A DNA stretch of 64,000 nt. Source: Acidobacteriota bacterium. GTDB taxonomy: Bacteria; Acidobacteriota; Terriglobia; UBA7540. Below the pieces are notes generated by a model. That model was not told the origin of the DNA. It made no database searches and worked only from the letters and a program-made list of their open reading frames with translations. A program made the translations under genes and the position numbers. The stretch spans positions 372,001 to 436,000 of the forward strand of contig SCRD01000017.1 in assembly GCA_004298155.1 (NCBI GenBank). Direction: 5' to 3'. Every line of letters starts with the position of its first letter. Within the stretch, counting starts at the first letter, position 1. Positions 8,583 to 17,777 of the stretch are shown piece by piece.

Positions 8583-10394
8583 ATGCGATCGCATTTCAAA
8601 CTTTCAATTCAACATGTGGGTTGTTGCATGGGTGTCTTGATCGGCCTGGAAATTCTTCTGCCTCTGGCTCTGTTGGCTGGCCCGCAGGAAGCACGCGTGC
8701 CCTCGCATATTCCTCCCAGGCGGTCATCGCAGGTCCGCGACGGATTTGGGATCAATTCGAATTTGCCGAGAGAGCCCTACCTTCCGTGGAATCGATGGTG
8801 GTGGACGCGCATGTCCGATGCCGGAACAAAATGGATCCGTATCGGCCAGTACGAAAACAGTTCAGACCTGACCAGTTGGGACTGGATTGAGCAGAAGCGC
8901 GGGGTCTACGCGGCGCCGCCCGGCCTGGACGATTACGTCAACTGGCTTGTGGACAACGACGTCAATATTCAGGTGCAGTTGATGTACGGCAATCCCATGT
9001 ACACTGCGCAGGCGGGCAAGTTGCCGGATTCGATCAATCCAGAGCCGGGAACTTTTCATAACGATGACCGCAGCCTTTATTCCATCTTCTGGGCGCCGAC
9101 CACGCCGGACCAGATTGCCGCTTTCACAAATTATGTCAAGTGGATGGTGCGCCATTTTCGAGGGCGGATCCACTACTGGGCGTTGTGGAACGAGCAGGAC
9201 ATCGGGTACTGGAACCCCTGGGGAAACCCGGAAGAATACGGCCGCTTGCTGAAAGCATTCGTTCCCGCCGTGCACGAGGCCGACCCTGATGCCAAGGTGA
9301 TCTACGGCGGGCAGGCGGACCCCATCCGGGATTTCGCAAAACGCGCGCTCGATGTCTGCCAGTGCGCTTCCGGAATCGACGTGTTCGCGTATCACACCTA
9401 TCCGGGTTATGGACAGAACATGAATCCGGAAACAATGGATTATGGTGCATACAGCAATGAATCGCCCGCCAAACTCCGGGATTTGGTTCGGCACTATCCG
9501 GGCATCCGGCCTGACATTCAGTTTTGGGACGATGAATTCAATTCCATCCCGTCGTGGACGGGATCCGACGATTCGGTGCAGTCAAAATACGTTCCGCGAG
9601 GAATGGTTTACAACCTGGCGGCTGGGGTTAAAACATTTGTGTGGCTGCTGGCCGCCGGCACGGACGGAAACGAATTCGACGATTTCGGCCTGATCCATGG
9701 GCTGAGGTATTTGCCGACGGATTTCACTCCACGGCCCGTGTTCAGCGCCTACGAGCACACCAACTGGCTCTTTTCGGACACACGGCTTGATCCCTCCATC
9801 AAAATTGAGAACCCGGAGGTCCCAGCCTTGCGGCGCAAGACCAGTTTTCCGTTTCTGGCCTATGGTTTCCGGTCGCAGAGCGGGAAAGCAATTGTTGCGT
9901 ACTGGATGGCGGCACACAGCCTGCCGGGCAACCACTTTCCGCCGCTCTATTCGCCATTGACGATCGAGGGTTCGGGTATCGAGCGTCCTGTGCTGATTGA
10001 CGTCGTGTCCGGTGAAATCCGGCCGCTGAGCTGGAAGAAGGGAACAACGAACACGCTGGAGTCGGTGCCGGTGCGCGATAGCGTCATGGCCATAGCCGAC
10101 GCCAGCTATTTCGACTGGGCCGTTCTGCCGGAAGCGCCCAGTTCGTTGAACGCAGAGGCTGCAGGCGGCCCCGTTCATCTGACGTGGGAAGTTCATGGTG
10201 GAAACCGGTCGGGAGTCGTTGTCGAGCGGCGCGCGGGCGAAGGCGCGTGGGCAAGAATCGCCAGACTGCCGGCAGATGCCTCGCAGTATGATGACTCTGC
10301 GGCGCCTGTGGATTCAGTTGTCACCTACCGCGTTCGCGCGATGAATGAGGCGGGCCAATCGGCCTATTCCAACGTAGTCCACGTGAAGAGATAA
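8583..10394 (+). CDS. Secreted GH-A clan glycosidase (GH39-like) with C-terminal fibronectin type III domain
   Basis: About 603 residues. ATG follows a strong purine site (GAGAGGGGGGAG). Hydrophobic segment 12-33 is the signal peptide. Residues 50-400 look like a TIM barrel of clan GH-A: WALWNEQD holds the likely acid/base Glu204 and FWDDEFN the likely nucleophile Glu318, with AYHTYPG between, as in GH39 and related families. Residues 520-603 form an Fn3 module (PSSLNAEAAGGPVHLTWEV to SAYSNVVHVKR). Substrate cannot be read from sequence. The aminotransferase gene starts ten bases downstream, so the two form an operon despite acting in different compartments. Confidence 0.8.
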   Translation: MRSHFKLSIQHVGCCMGVLIGLEILLPLALLAGPQEARVPSHIPPRRSSQVRDGFGINSNLPREPYLPWNRWWWTRMSDAGTKWIRIGQYENSSDLTSWDWIEQKRGVYAAPPGLDDYVNWLVDNDVNIQVQLMYGNPMYTAQAGKLPDSINPEPGTFHNDDRSLYSIFWAPTTPDQIAAFTNYVKWMVRHFRGRIHYWALWNEQDIGYWNPWGNPEEYGRLLKAFVPAVHEADPDAKVIYGGQADPIRDFAKRALDVCQCASGIDVFAYHTYPGYGQNMNPETMDYGAYSNESPAKLRDLVRHYPGIRPDIQFWDDEFNSIPSWTGSDDSVQSKYVPRGMVYNLAAGVKTFVWLLAAGTDGNEFDDFGLIHGLRYLPTDFTPRPVFSAYEHTNWLFSDTRLDPSIKIENPEVPALRRKTSFPFLAYGFRSQSGKAIVAYWMAAHSLPGNHFPPLYSPLTIEGSGIERPVLIDVVSGEIRPLSWKKGTTNTLESVPVRDSVMAIADASYFDWAVLPEAPSSLNAEAAGGPVHLTWEVHGGNRSGVVVERRAGEGAWARIARLPADASQYDDSAAPVDSVVTYRVRAMNEAGQSAYSNVVHVKR

Positions 10395-10404
10395 GGAGAA
10401 GACA

Positions 10405-11721
10405 ATGGGAAAACTATCGATCACGGGGGGGAAACCCATCCGGACAAAACCCTTTTCCAGCTGGCCCCTCTACAGCCGGCAGGAAGAGCGCGCGCTGCAG
10501 AAGGTGCTGGCAAGCCGGAACTGGGGTGGCTACCCTTTTCCAAACACTATTGCTGACCGTTTTGCGCAGAAGTTCGCTAAGTTCCACGGCGCCAAATACG
10601 GCCTTGCGGTCTCAAACGGAACGGTTGCCATCCAGGTGGCTCTGAAGGCCGCAGGTATCGGTCCGGGGGACGAAGTGATTGTCCCTGCCTACACGTGGGA
10701 AGGCACGGTGGGGCCGGTGCTGCTGTTGAACGCAGTGCCCGTCTTTGTGGACGTCGATCCTGCCACCTACTGCCTGGACGCACGGCTGGTTGAAGCGGCG
10801 CTGACGGAGAAGACCCGGGCTATCCTGCCCGTCCACCTGGCCATGAGTTTTGCCGACATGGACGCCATCATGGAGATCGCGCGCGCACACAACCTGGTGG
10901 TGATTGAAGACTGCGCGCATGCTCACGGCGGGAAGTGGCGAAACAAGGGCGCTGGCGCCACGGGCGATTTCGGCTGTTTCAGCTTTCAGTCAAGCAAGCT
11001 GATGACTTCAGGCGAAGGCGGAGGCGTGATTACCAGCAATCTCGCATTTTACGAGCGGGCACAATCCTACGTGAATTGCGGGCGCGCCAGTACAACGGAC
11101 CAATTTGGCCAGCGACTGATTGGTTTTAATTACCGGGTGACAGAATTCCAGGCGGCAATTCTGGAGGCCCAGCTCGAACGCCTTCCCAAGCAGGCGGAGA
11201 AGCGGCAGGCGAACATGGCCCGCCTGGAAAAACGGCTGCGTAAAATCCCGGGTCTGGATTTCCTGAAACGCGACAAGCGCAACACGCGCGTGGCAGCCTA
11301 CCAGTACGTTTTCAAATATCGCGCAGAAGCTTTTGACAACACGCCGCGAGCGGCGTTCCTGGGCGCGCTGGAACTGGAGGGGATTCCCTGCGACGGGCTT
11401 TTCTATGAGCCGGTCTACAAGAGCGCGCTGTTCCCGCTGGACCCGAGCGAGTTCCCGGCGCTTTCCTGGGGGCGTCCGGAGCCGCTGAATCCGAGAACGA
11501 AGTATCATTGCCCGGTTTCAGAACGCGCCGCCTACGAGGAATCGGTCTGGATGCCGCACCACCTGTTTCTCGGCAGTGGTAAGGATGTTGACGACATCGC
11601 CGACGCAGTGGAAAAGGTTTGTGCAAACGTGGGCGAATTGCGCGGCCTCAAACATCCGGCTATTGAAAAAGGCGCCATGAGCCGCGTTGAGCGCCCGCGC
11701 ATCGAGAAGCGCCAGTATTAG
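10405..11721 (+). CDS. DegT/DnrJ/EryC1-family PLP-dependent sugar aminotransferase
   Basis: About 438 residues with AAGGAG seven bases before the ATG. No signal peptide, so cytoplasmic. Motifs of the fold-type I sugar aminotransferases are present: SNGTVAIQVAL (phosphate cup), VIEDCAHAHG with Asp169 that pairs with the PLP ring nitrogen, and SFQSSKLMTSGEGG with the Schiff-base Lys198. Members transaminate keto-sugars (usually nucleotide-linked) or act as dehydratases or oxidoreductases. The very close link to a secreted glycosidase, with no nucleotide-sugar genes nearby, suggests a catabolic or scyllo-inosamine-like role rather than O-antigen synthesis, but this is a guess. The 25-residue C-terminal tail after VEKVCANVGEL is longer than usual. 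Confidence 0.88.
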   Translation: MGKLSITGGKPIRTKPFSSWPLYSRQEERALQKVLASRNWGGYPFPNTIADRFAQKFAKFHGAKYGLAVSNGTVAIQVALKAAGIGPGDEVIVPAYTWEGTVGPVLLLNAVPVFVDVDPATYCLDARLVEAALTEKTRAILPVHLAMSFADMDAIMEIARAHNLVVIEDCAHAHGGKWRNKGAGATGDFGCFSFQSSKLMTSGEGGGVITSNLAFYERAQSYVNCGRASTTDQFGQRLIGFNYRVTEFQAAILEAQLERLPKQAEKRQANMARLEKRLRKIPGLDFLKRDKRNTRVAAYQYVFKYRAEAFDNTPRAAFLGALELEGIPCDGLFYEPVYKSALFPLDPSEFPALSWGRPEPLNPRTKYHCPVSERAAYEESVWMPHHLFLGSGKDVDDIADAVEKVCANVGELRGLKHPAIEKGAMSRVERPRIEKRQY

Positions 11722-12171
11722 CCGAATTTGTCACTCATAGGCGTACACACCCCACTGTGCGATCCGCAACTGATGGCGCATTGCTTTCCCGCCACCTGGA
11801 AATGGGCGTTTATCAAACATGATTCGCGTACCTGGTTTTAGAGGTCACGATTACGGCACCGATCGCCACCGTGGTTTTTCGTAAAATTCGAAACAATTCA
11901 TAGCCTATCCGTAAATAACTGTTGAAGTCAGGCGTAAGTTAAGGCAAGCTTATGGCCCCAGATAGCACAAAGATGAATCCTGGGAGCTTCCATCTAAAAG
12001 GCGCTCCTGGCTATCAACGTCTCGTTGAAAGACAGTCACAAGAGATATGAACGCGATCTCATCAAGGACTCGTGAACCCGGCTTGAAGTGGGCCCAGTAA
12101 GGTTCCCGATGCGCAGGACCTCGGGCCGATAGAATTCCAGAGGAAATGGTTTTATTAAGAGGAGTGTGTTT
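11722..12171. other. Intergenic region without a recognised feature
   Basis: About 450 bases between the aminotransferase and the membrane acyltransferase. No frame longer than short shadows, no tRNA-like structure and no consensus promoter was found. Only the ribosome site AAGAGGAG at its right end (12157-12164) is clear. Confidence 0.4.
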
Positions 12172-13284
12172 ATGGACAAGAATTCGGGGCAGTCTTCGGC
12201 CATCGAGGGCCGTGTGGCGTCACTCGATTTTTTCCGTGGTTTCACGATGTTCCTGCTCATTGGTGAATCGACTGAGCTTTTTTCACTACTACGGCATCCG
12301 GCTTTACACGGCACCATCCTCGGTTTTATTGGTTGGCAGCTTGATCACCATCCCTGGAACGGCCTTCACTTTTGGGACCTCGTTCAGCCTTTCTTCATGT
12401 TTATCGTTGGAGTGGCCATGCCCTTCTCGATCGGCAAACGTTGGGAACGGGGGGATACCTGGCGCCTGACCTTCAGGCACGTTCTCAAGCGGTCCGGCCT
12501 GCTGCTCTTTTTTGGCTGGGCGCTCTATTGCATCGAGCCCGGTCATCTGACGTTTGAGCTTTGGAACGTGCTGGCACAACTCTCTTTTACTTATCTGGTA
12601 GCTTTCCTGATGATGCGCAAGTCGACCCGCACGCAGATAGGTTTTACTTTCCTGTTACTCATCGTTACGGAAATCCTCTATCGCACGTGGCCGGTTGCAG
12701 GATTTAATCAGCCCTTTGTGCCGGACCACAATTTTGGTTCATGGGTGGACCTGGCTATCATGCCCCAGCTCTCCGCCGGGCACTGGGTGGCTTTCAACGC
12801 AGTGCCTACTACGGCGCACACTATATGGGGAGTGCTTGCGGGCCAGGTATTGAAGAGTGCGCAGGAACCCATGAAGAAAATCAGGACGCTGGTGATTCCT
12901 GGACTCATCGGCGTCATCATCGGATTTTCGTTGAATCCAGTGGATCCCATCATCAAGCGCATCTGCACTGCGTCCTTTGTGATTGTCAGCGGCGGGTTTT
13001 GCCTGCTGGCCCTGGCCCTTTCCTATTGGTTGATTGATGTGAAAGGTTGGAAGAAATGGGCCGTCTTTTTTAACATTGTGGGAATGAACCCAATTTTTAT
13101 ATACCTGTTTACCAACACCTATGGGGCGGACTGGTTACACAAAATTGCCCAGCCCTTTACGATGGCAGCGTTTAGCTGGGGTGGCCAGCTTACGGCAGAA
13201 ATTATGACCAGCGTCGCCGTCTGGCTTATGCTTTGGTACATTTGCTACTGGCTGTACAAGAGACGAATCTTTATCAAGATCTGA
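12172..13284 (+). CDS. DUF5009-like multi-pass membrane acyltransferase (heparan-alpha-glucosaminide N-acetyltransferase type)
   Basis: About 370 residues. The ATG at 12172 has AAGAGGAG seven bases upstream; a GTG two codons earlier is also in frame. The N-terminus has the family signature RVASLDFFRGFTMFLLIGES, followed by about ten hydrophobic helices (WNGLHFWDLVQPFFMFIVGV, LVIPGLIGVIIGFSLNP, IMTSVAVWLMLWYICYWLY). His59-His60 in WQLDHHPWNG fits the position of the loop histidine used for acetyl transfer in HGSNAT relatives. The family moves acetyl groups across the membrane onto amino sugars, the reverse of PIG-L deacetylation. The assignment is by signature and topology only. Confidence 0.75.
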   Translation: MDKNSGQSSAIEGRVASLDFFRGFTMFLLIGESTELFSLLRHPALHGTILGFIGWQLDHHPWNGLHFWDLVQPFFMFIVGVAMPFSIGKRWERGDTWRLTFRHVLKRSGLLLFFGWALYCIEPGHLTFELWNVLAQLSFTYLVAFLMMRKSTRTQIGFTFLLLIVTEILYRTWPVAGFNQPFVPDHNFGSWVDLAIMPQLSAGHWVAFNAVPTTAHTIWGVLAGQVLKSAQEPMKKIRTLVIPGLIGVIIGFSLNPVDPIIKRICTASFVIVSGGFCLLALALSYWLIDVKGWKKWAVFFNIVGMNPIFIYLFTNTYGADWLHKIAQPFTMAAFSWGGQLTAEIMTSVAVWLMLWYICYWLYKRRIFIKI

Positions 13285-13378
13285 TCTCGCGAGATATTTG
13301 GGCGTTGCAAGCAAAAGGAGCTCGACAGGGAATAGAATGCGCGGCGATTGAACGAATCATCCAGCACGCGAGCTCTTT

Positions 13379-13398
13379 TAGCAGATTGCTGAAAAAGG
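13379..13398. repeat. Copy 1 of a short dispersed repeat (TAGCAGATTGCTGAAAAAGG)
   Basis: The 20 bases at 13379-13398 match 25132-25151 with only a few differences (core GATTGCTGAAAAA). Both copies sit in intergenic DNA. It may be the edge of a degraded mobile or REP-like element; two copies alone cannot settle this. Confidence 0.3.
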
Positions 13399-13526
13399 CC
13401 GCCTGTCATGCGGGGCTCGTTCGCCCTCAACTTGCGAACAGCCCTGATTCCCGCGAAGCGGGAGAAGAGGCTCAGGGTAAATTTCGTGAAGCGTCTGCTG
13501 TACGTTACTGAAGATGAGCAATACAG

Positions 13527-13550
13527 GTCCTTCGCTCCGCTCAGGATGAC
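13527..13550. repeat. REP-like intergenic element
   Basis: The 24 bases read GTCATCCTGAGCGGAGCGA, then AGGAC, on the minus strand, a sequence type seen scattered between genes in many Acidobacteriota and other soil bacteria. It contains the imperfect palindrome CTCCGCTCAG. It lies in a 513-base gap (13285-13797) that otherwise shows no gene. Confidence 0.45.
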
Positions 13551-13797
13551 GTCAAGCGGGCCGTGCCAGTTGGTCACGCGGTGATTCGGGGCTCATTCCG
13601 GCGGCGGATTCTGGAACGGCCTGCTCTGCCCTCAGTTTTCAAACCAGCCGGCCGCCGCCCGATGCGGTATTCGCCAAGCCAAGATATGGATATTGATTCG
13701 CTTTTTTTCGGGCGAAGAATAAAGACTCATGCTAACGTTACTCCGACCACGATGATGGCTTCAATTTAACTTTTACCCTTTTGCAGGTGGAGGGTTT

Positions 13798-15198
13798 ATG
13801 CAATCTCGTTCCGTGGCTGGCGCTCTATTGGCGCTGGCTCTAAGTTTGCCATTTACCGTTTTTGCTGGCGGACGACCCAATGGTCCGGCAGGCGCCTGCA
13901 CCGTTAATGCAACAGACTTCCACGGCTGGAAAGCCGAGCAGATTTCCAATCAATGGACAACACTGACTATCGTTCCGCAACTGGGAGGCCGGCTGATGCA
14001 GGTCGAGTTTGGCGGCCACCCTTATCTGTTTGTAAATCCCCAGTACTATGGCCAGTATTTTCCTCCTTCGGAAGGGGCCGCCAAGGGCAAGTGGTTCAAT
14101 TACGGTGGCGACAAAGACTGGCCATTGCCAGAAGGAATAGACGACGAGGAACACTGGGCGAGTGCCCGGTCAGACCTGCTGGATGACGGTGAATACTCAT
14201 TAAAGGTTGTGTCGCAAGACGCTGAGTGTGCCGTCCAGTTGGAAGGTCCGCCTGATCCCAGGACAGGCCTTCAGTACTCGCGCGTGATCAGCCTTGGCTC
14301 GAATTCTCCCCGCATCACATTTCACGCGGTGATGAAAAACGTCACCGGGCATGCGATCGATTGGTCCATCCAATCCGTTTCCCAATATGACACCGCCGAC
14401 CCGCGTGACGGGTCGCAATATAACCACCAGTTCTGGGCGTTTACGCCTGTCAATCCAGGCAGCTCTTACCTTGACGAGTATCACGTGCGCAGTGGACCGA
14501 GCGATCATCCCTCATTCTCAATCCGCGACGGCAATATGTTTGCTTTGCACTGGAAATACCTGGAGGCGGAGGTCTGGCTGGATTCGCCCGCAGGGTGGGT
14601 GGCGGTTGTGGATGGTTTGCGGCAATATGCCATGGTGGAGCGGTTCAAATATCAAAAGACGGAAGAGTATCCCGGCAAGGCCTCGGTTATTTTTTACCTG
14701 AACGGGCCCCGGCTCAATCTGGACAAGAATGGGATGCCTGCGCTGAGGCCATTTAACGCGCTCGACACTCCGTATTACATGGAAGCGGAATTGAACAGCC
14801 CTATGGCCCATCTACCGGCGGGAGGAACCTACGCGTTTGACACCGAGTGGTTTCCAACCCGTGTGGGAGAGAATTTCAAGACGGTAAATTATGCCGGCCT
14901 TGTGAGCGACCCGCTCACCGTGACCCAGACGGCAGGTGGTCTCCACCTGGGAGGATCGTTTGGAGTGTTCTATCCGGGCCGTCTGATTGTCCACCTTTAC
15001 GATCGTGAGGGAATGCCAATCAGCGACGTTCCTCTGATGAACGTTTCTCCTCTCGACCTGGTTACTCTCGACAAGACCATTGAGGTTCCGCCGGGGGTGG
15101 AATGGATATCGCTCCACTTGGAGGACGCACAAGGTTCGGACCGCGGAGCACTGGGCCAGGTGCATGTGAACCCGCAGGAGAAGATTCAACTGAAATGA
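13798..15198 (+). CDS. Exported DUF4380 / galactose-mutarotase-like protein
   Basis: About 466 residues; GGTGGAGG precedes the ATG and residues 1-24 are a signal peptide ending in FAG. The segment TIVPQLGGRLMQVEFGGHPY and the many beta-strands after it match the DUF4380/aldose-1-epimerase-like beta-sandwich. The catalytic His/Glu pair of true mutarotases cannot be placed with certainty. Its stop overlaps the start of the PQQ dehydrogenase (ATGA), so the two are translationally coupled. An exported mutarotase-like protein feeding a periplasmic PQQ sugar oxidase, which prefers one anomer, is an attractive but unproven reading. Confidence 0.75.
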   Translation: MQSRSVAGALLALALSLPFTVFAGGRPNGPAGACTVNATDFHGWKAEQISNQWTTLTIVPQLGGRLMQVEFGGHPYLFVNPQYYGQYFPPSEGAAKGKWFNYGGDKDWPLPEGIDDEEHWASARSDLLDDGEYSLKVVSQDAECAVQLEGPPDPRTGLQYSRVISLGSNSPRITFHAVMKNVTGHAIDWSIQSVSQYDTADPRDGSQYNHQFWAFTPVNPGSSYLDEYHVRSGPSDHPSFSIRDGNMFALHWKYLEAEVWLDSPAGWVAVVDGLRQYAMVERFKYQKTEEYPGKASVIFYLNGPRLNLDKNGMPALRPFNALDTPYYMEAELNSPMAHLPAGGTYAFDTEWFPTRVGENFKTVNYAGLVSDPLTVTQTAGGLHLGGSFGVFYPGRLIVHLYDREGMPISDVPLMNVSPLDLVTLDKTIEVPPGVEWISLHLEDAQGSDRGALGQVHVNPQEKIQLK

Positions 15199-16838
15199 AC
15201 GATTCAAAGCGGCTGTTTGTTCTCGGGATCGGGATTCTCTTTCTGGGTTCGATCATATGTTTTGGCCAGCAGGGACCCGTCTCCGCGCGCATCGACGTAA
15301 ACGAAAACGACCTGCTGGCAAAGCCCGTGGGAGCGAACTGGACATCGTACAATGGGGACTATACCGGCCGGCGCTACTCAAACCTCTCGCAGATTAACCG
15401 AGATAACGTGGGCCGTCTCCGCGCGCAATGGGTATTCCATTCGAGGAATTCCCAGCTGCTGGAAGTGACGCCCGTTGTGATTAACGGGGTGATGTACGTA
15501 ACCAGCGCCAATGATGCCTACGCCCTTGATGCGCGCACCGGGCGCATGCTGTGGAGCCACACTCGCCCGATTACTTCAGGCTTGATCGAAGACGCGTCCG
15601 CACACCACAACCGCGGCGTTGCGGTGTGGCATTCGAAGGTTTATATGGAAACCGACGACGCCCACCTCCTGTGTCTGGATGCTCGCAGTGGCAATCTGCT
15701 CTGGGACGTTAAGTTCGGCGACATCAAAGAGAACCCTGCAAATGGCGCCACCAGCGCCCCGTTGATTGTTAACGGCAAAGTGATTGTCGCACCTGCCGGC
15801 GGCGACGCCGGCGTGCGAGGAAGGATTGAAGCCTTTGACGCCGAGACCGGGAAGCTTGTTTGGAACTTTTGGACCATTCCCGGGCCCGGAGATCCAAATT
15901 TTGGCACCTGGGGAAAGGGAGACATCTGGCAGCGTGGCGGGGCAGCAGCGTGGATGCCGGGAACTTACGATTCTGAAACAAATACACTCTTCTGGGGCAC
16001 CGGAAACGCGGCCCCGGACTTTGAAGGTTCGCAACGCCCCGGTGACAATCTGTATAGCGCCTGCGTGCTGGCGCTTGACCCCGATACCGGAAAGCTGAAG
16101 TGGTATTTTCAATTCACTCCACACGACCTGGGCGATTTTGATGCCGTCGAAACGCCAGTGCTCATCGATGGGAATTACAAAGGGGAGCCTCGAAAGCTTC
16201 TGGTGGAGGCAAACCGGAATGGCTTCCTCTACGTACTCGACCGCACAAACGGTAAATTTCTCGGCGCTACTCTATTCGAGCCGTCAGTTAACTGGGCCAA
16301 AGGCATTGACGCTAAAGGCCGGCCGATAACCACCGGCGTGATTCCTACACCCGGCGGAACAAAAGTCTGCCCGGGTATTGTGGGCGCAACCAATTGGTTT
16401 TCGCCATCCTATAATCCACAAACGCACCTCTTTTATTTCATGGCGCTCCGCAATTGCAATATTGGCCGCGCCACGCCTCAACCTTTTGTAAAAGGCGAAA
16501 GCTATTACAACACGGGCGTTGAACGGATTCCGGGCGAGGAAGGCCAGAAAACTTTTGTGGCCTTCGATGTTGACGGCGAGAAAATTGCCTGGCGCTATCC
16601 TCAGGTCGGGATGGGAAACTCCTGGGGAGGAACGATGACCACGGCAGGAGGCCTGGTTTTCTTCGGAGACGATGCCGAGAGTTTTGAGGCGATCGACGCC
16701 CGCGACGGCGCGCCCCTATGGCATTTCAATACCGGACAGGAAATGCATGCCTCCCCAATGAGTTATGCGGTGGATGGCAAGCAGTACGTTGCCATCGCCG
16801 CGGGGAGCGACATCTTCAGCTTCGCATTGCCAGATTGA
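15195..16838 (+). CDS. PQQ-dependent dehydrogenase (methanol/ethanol-dehydrogenase-type propeller), exported
   Basis: About 547 residues from the ATG at 15195, which overlaps the upstream stop by four bases; an upstream in-frame extension to 15102 lies inside the previous gene. Signal peptide: RLFVLGIGILFLGSIICFG. The PQQ quinoprotein pattern is clear: WTSYNGDYTGRRYSNLSQIN at the N-terminus, repeated tryptophan-docking blades (ALDARTGRMLWSH, CLDARSGNLLWDV, AFDAETGKLVWNF, ALDPDTGKLKWYF), and PHDLGDFDAVE, the place of the catalytic Asp. No haem motif is fused, so electrons must pass to a separate cytochrome; a dihaem cytochrome c gene lies 4 kb downstream. Substrate may be an alcohol or an aldose. 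Confidence 0.88.
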   Translation: MNDSKRLFVLGIGILFLGSIICFGQQGPVSARIDVNENDLLAKPVGANWTSYNGDYTGRRYSNLSQINRDNVGRLRAQWVFHSRNSQLLEVTPVVINGVMYVTSANDAYALDARTGRMLWSHTRPITSGLIEDASAHHNRGVAVWHSKVYMETDDAHLLCLDARSGNLLWDVKFGDIKENPANGATSAPLIVNGKVIVAPAGGDAGVRGRIEAFDAETGKLVWNFWTIPGPGDPNFGTWGKGDIWQRGGAAAWMPGTYDSETNTLFWGTGNAAPDFEGSQRPGDNLYSACVLALDPDTGKLKWYFQFTPHDLGDFDAVETPVLIDGNYKGEPRKLLVEANRNGFLYVLDRTNGKFLGATLFEPSVNWAKGIDAKGRPITTGVIPTPGGTKVCPGIVGATNWFSPSYNPQTHLFYFMALRNCNIGRATPQPFVKGESYYNTGVERIPGEEGQKTFVAFDVDGEKIAWRYPQVGMGNSWGGTMTTAGGLVFFGDDAESFEAIDARDGAPLWHFNTGQEMHASPMSYAVDGKQYVAIAAGSDIFSFALPD

Positions 16839-16858
16839 TGGATTGGCGCAGCCGGCGG

Positions 16859-17740
16859 TCAGATAGTGGTCTGGCCGGTTATGGCTGGTGATGAAAGAGA
16901 TCCTGTGCGGCGGGCGCCGTAATTCGGCGGAGACATCAGCGCCACAGCGTACCTGAAAAGGCTGCCGTCTTTCTGTCCGATTCTTGCCAGGCTGCCCCGT
17001 GCCACAGCCAGGCTCTTGTAGTAATCATCGTAGTGAAACCCGGTTTCTCCCCTCCACATGGGAAAGACCGCGGAGGCTTCAACCCAGCGGTTAAAAACAT
17101 CGCTGATATCCAGGTAGATATCCTGCCGGAAGCCCTCCGCGTCCTCCCAGTTTTCAGCATACAAAAGCTTGTTGACCGAATGGGCCGGACTTCTTCGCTT
17201 AATCCCAGGGAGCCCTGCGTAGAATATGGCGTCGTCTACGATGTTGAAGCAGGCGCGATGGTCTTTGTGGTAACTGCCCTTCCAATGCGTGATGATGATT
17301 TCAGGTTTATGCTGGCGAATGGCGTCACACACAGCAAAGCGCGCTTCCTCGTTGTCCGGGAGCTCGCCATCGGGGTAGGAAAGATAGGCAGTCTCCGCTC
17401 CCAGCATTTTGGCTGCTTTGTCAGTAGCCGTTACCTGCATGGCCCCGTATTCCGCTGGATCAACAGCCGGGTTGCCTCGTTCGCCGTGAGTGAGGTTGAG
17501 AAAAACTCCCCGGCCACCTGTGCTGACCTGGCGGGCCACCGCCGCGCCCATGGTGAACAAGGCGTCTCCCGGGTGGGCCGCAATGGCCATTAGACTGCCA
17601 GGCACAGGTTTCGCGTTGTTATTCTCGGAAGGTCTCTCCGCAGAACCACCCTCGGGTCTGGCACTGCCCGCGCCCATCGAAAACACAGCAGCACCCATTC
17701 CCAGTTCTTTCAGAACGTCCCGGCGGGAGTGGTGCTTCAT
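16859..17740 (-). CDS. Tat-exported PIG-L-family protein with altered motif AHPGDA
   Basis: About 293 residues from the ATG at 17740; a longer frame to 17827 precedes a clear twin-arginine leader (SRRDVLKELG). The metal motif is AAHPGDALFTMG: zinc ligands His56 and Asp59 are kept, but the general-base Asp is Gly58 and the usual Glu is Ala60. The second histidine region (WKGSYHKDHRAC) is intact. Glycine at that position is known in the LmbE-fold hydratase GalB, so it may not be a simple deacetylase. It lies 37 bases downstream of the broken SelA-like gene on the same strand and ends tail to tail with the PQQ dehydrogenase. Confidence 0.82.
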   Translation of the reverse strand: MKHHSRRDVLKELGMGAAVFSMGAGSARPEGGSAERPSENNNAKPVPGSLMAIAAHPGDALFTMGAAVARQVSTGGRGVFLNLTHGERGNPAVDPAEYGAMQVTATDKAAKMLGAETAYLSYPDGELPDNEEARFAVCDAIRQHKPEIIITHWKGSYHKDHRACFNIVDDAIFYAGLPGIKRRSPAHSVNKLLYAENWEDAEGFRQDIYLDISDVFNRWVEASAVFPMWRGETGFHYDDYYKSLAVARGSLARIGQKDGSLFRYAVALMSPPNYGARRTGSLSSPAITGQTTI

Positions 17741-17777
17741 AGGGTTTGACTTTCGCGGCCTGTCATTGGGGTACAGA

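Noticed and set aside
12036-12317. Minus-strand frame of 93 codons before the DUF5009 gene
   Set aside because: Overlaps the start of that gene and has no site or similarity.
13285-13797. Possible coding remnant in the gap before the DUF4380 gene
   Set aside because: Short frames are run-ons through the REP-like element and no protein similarity is evident.
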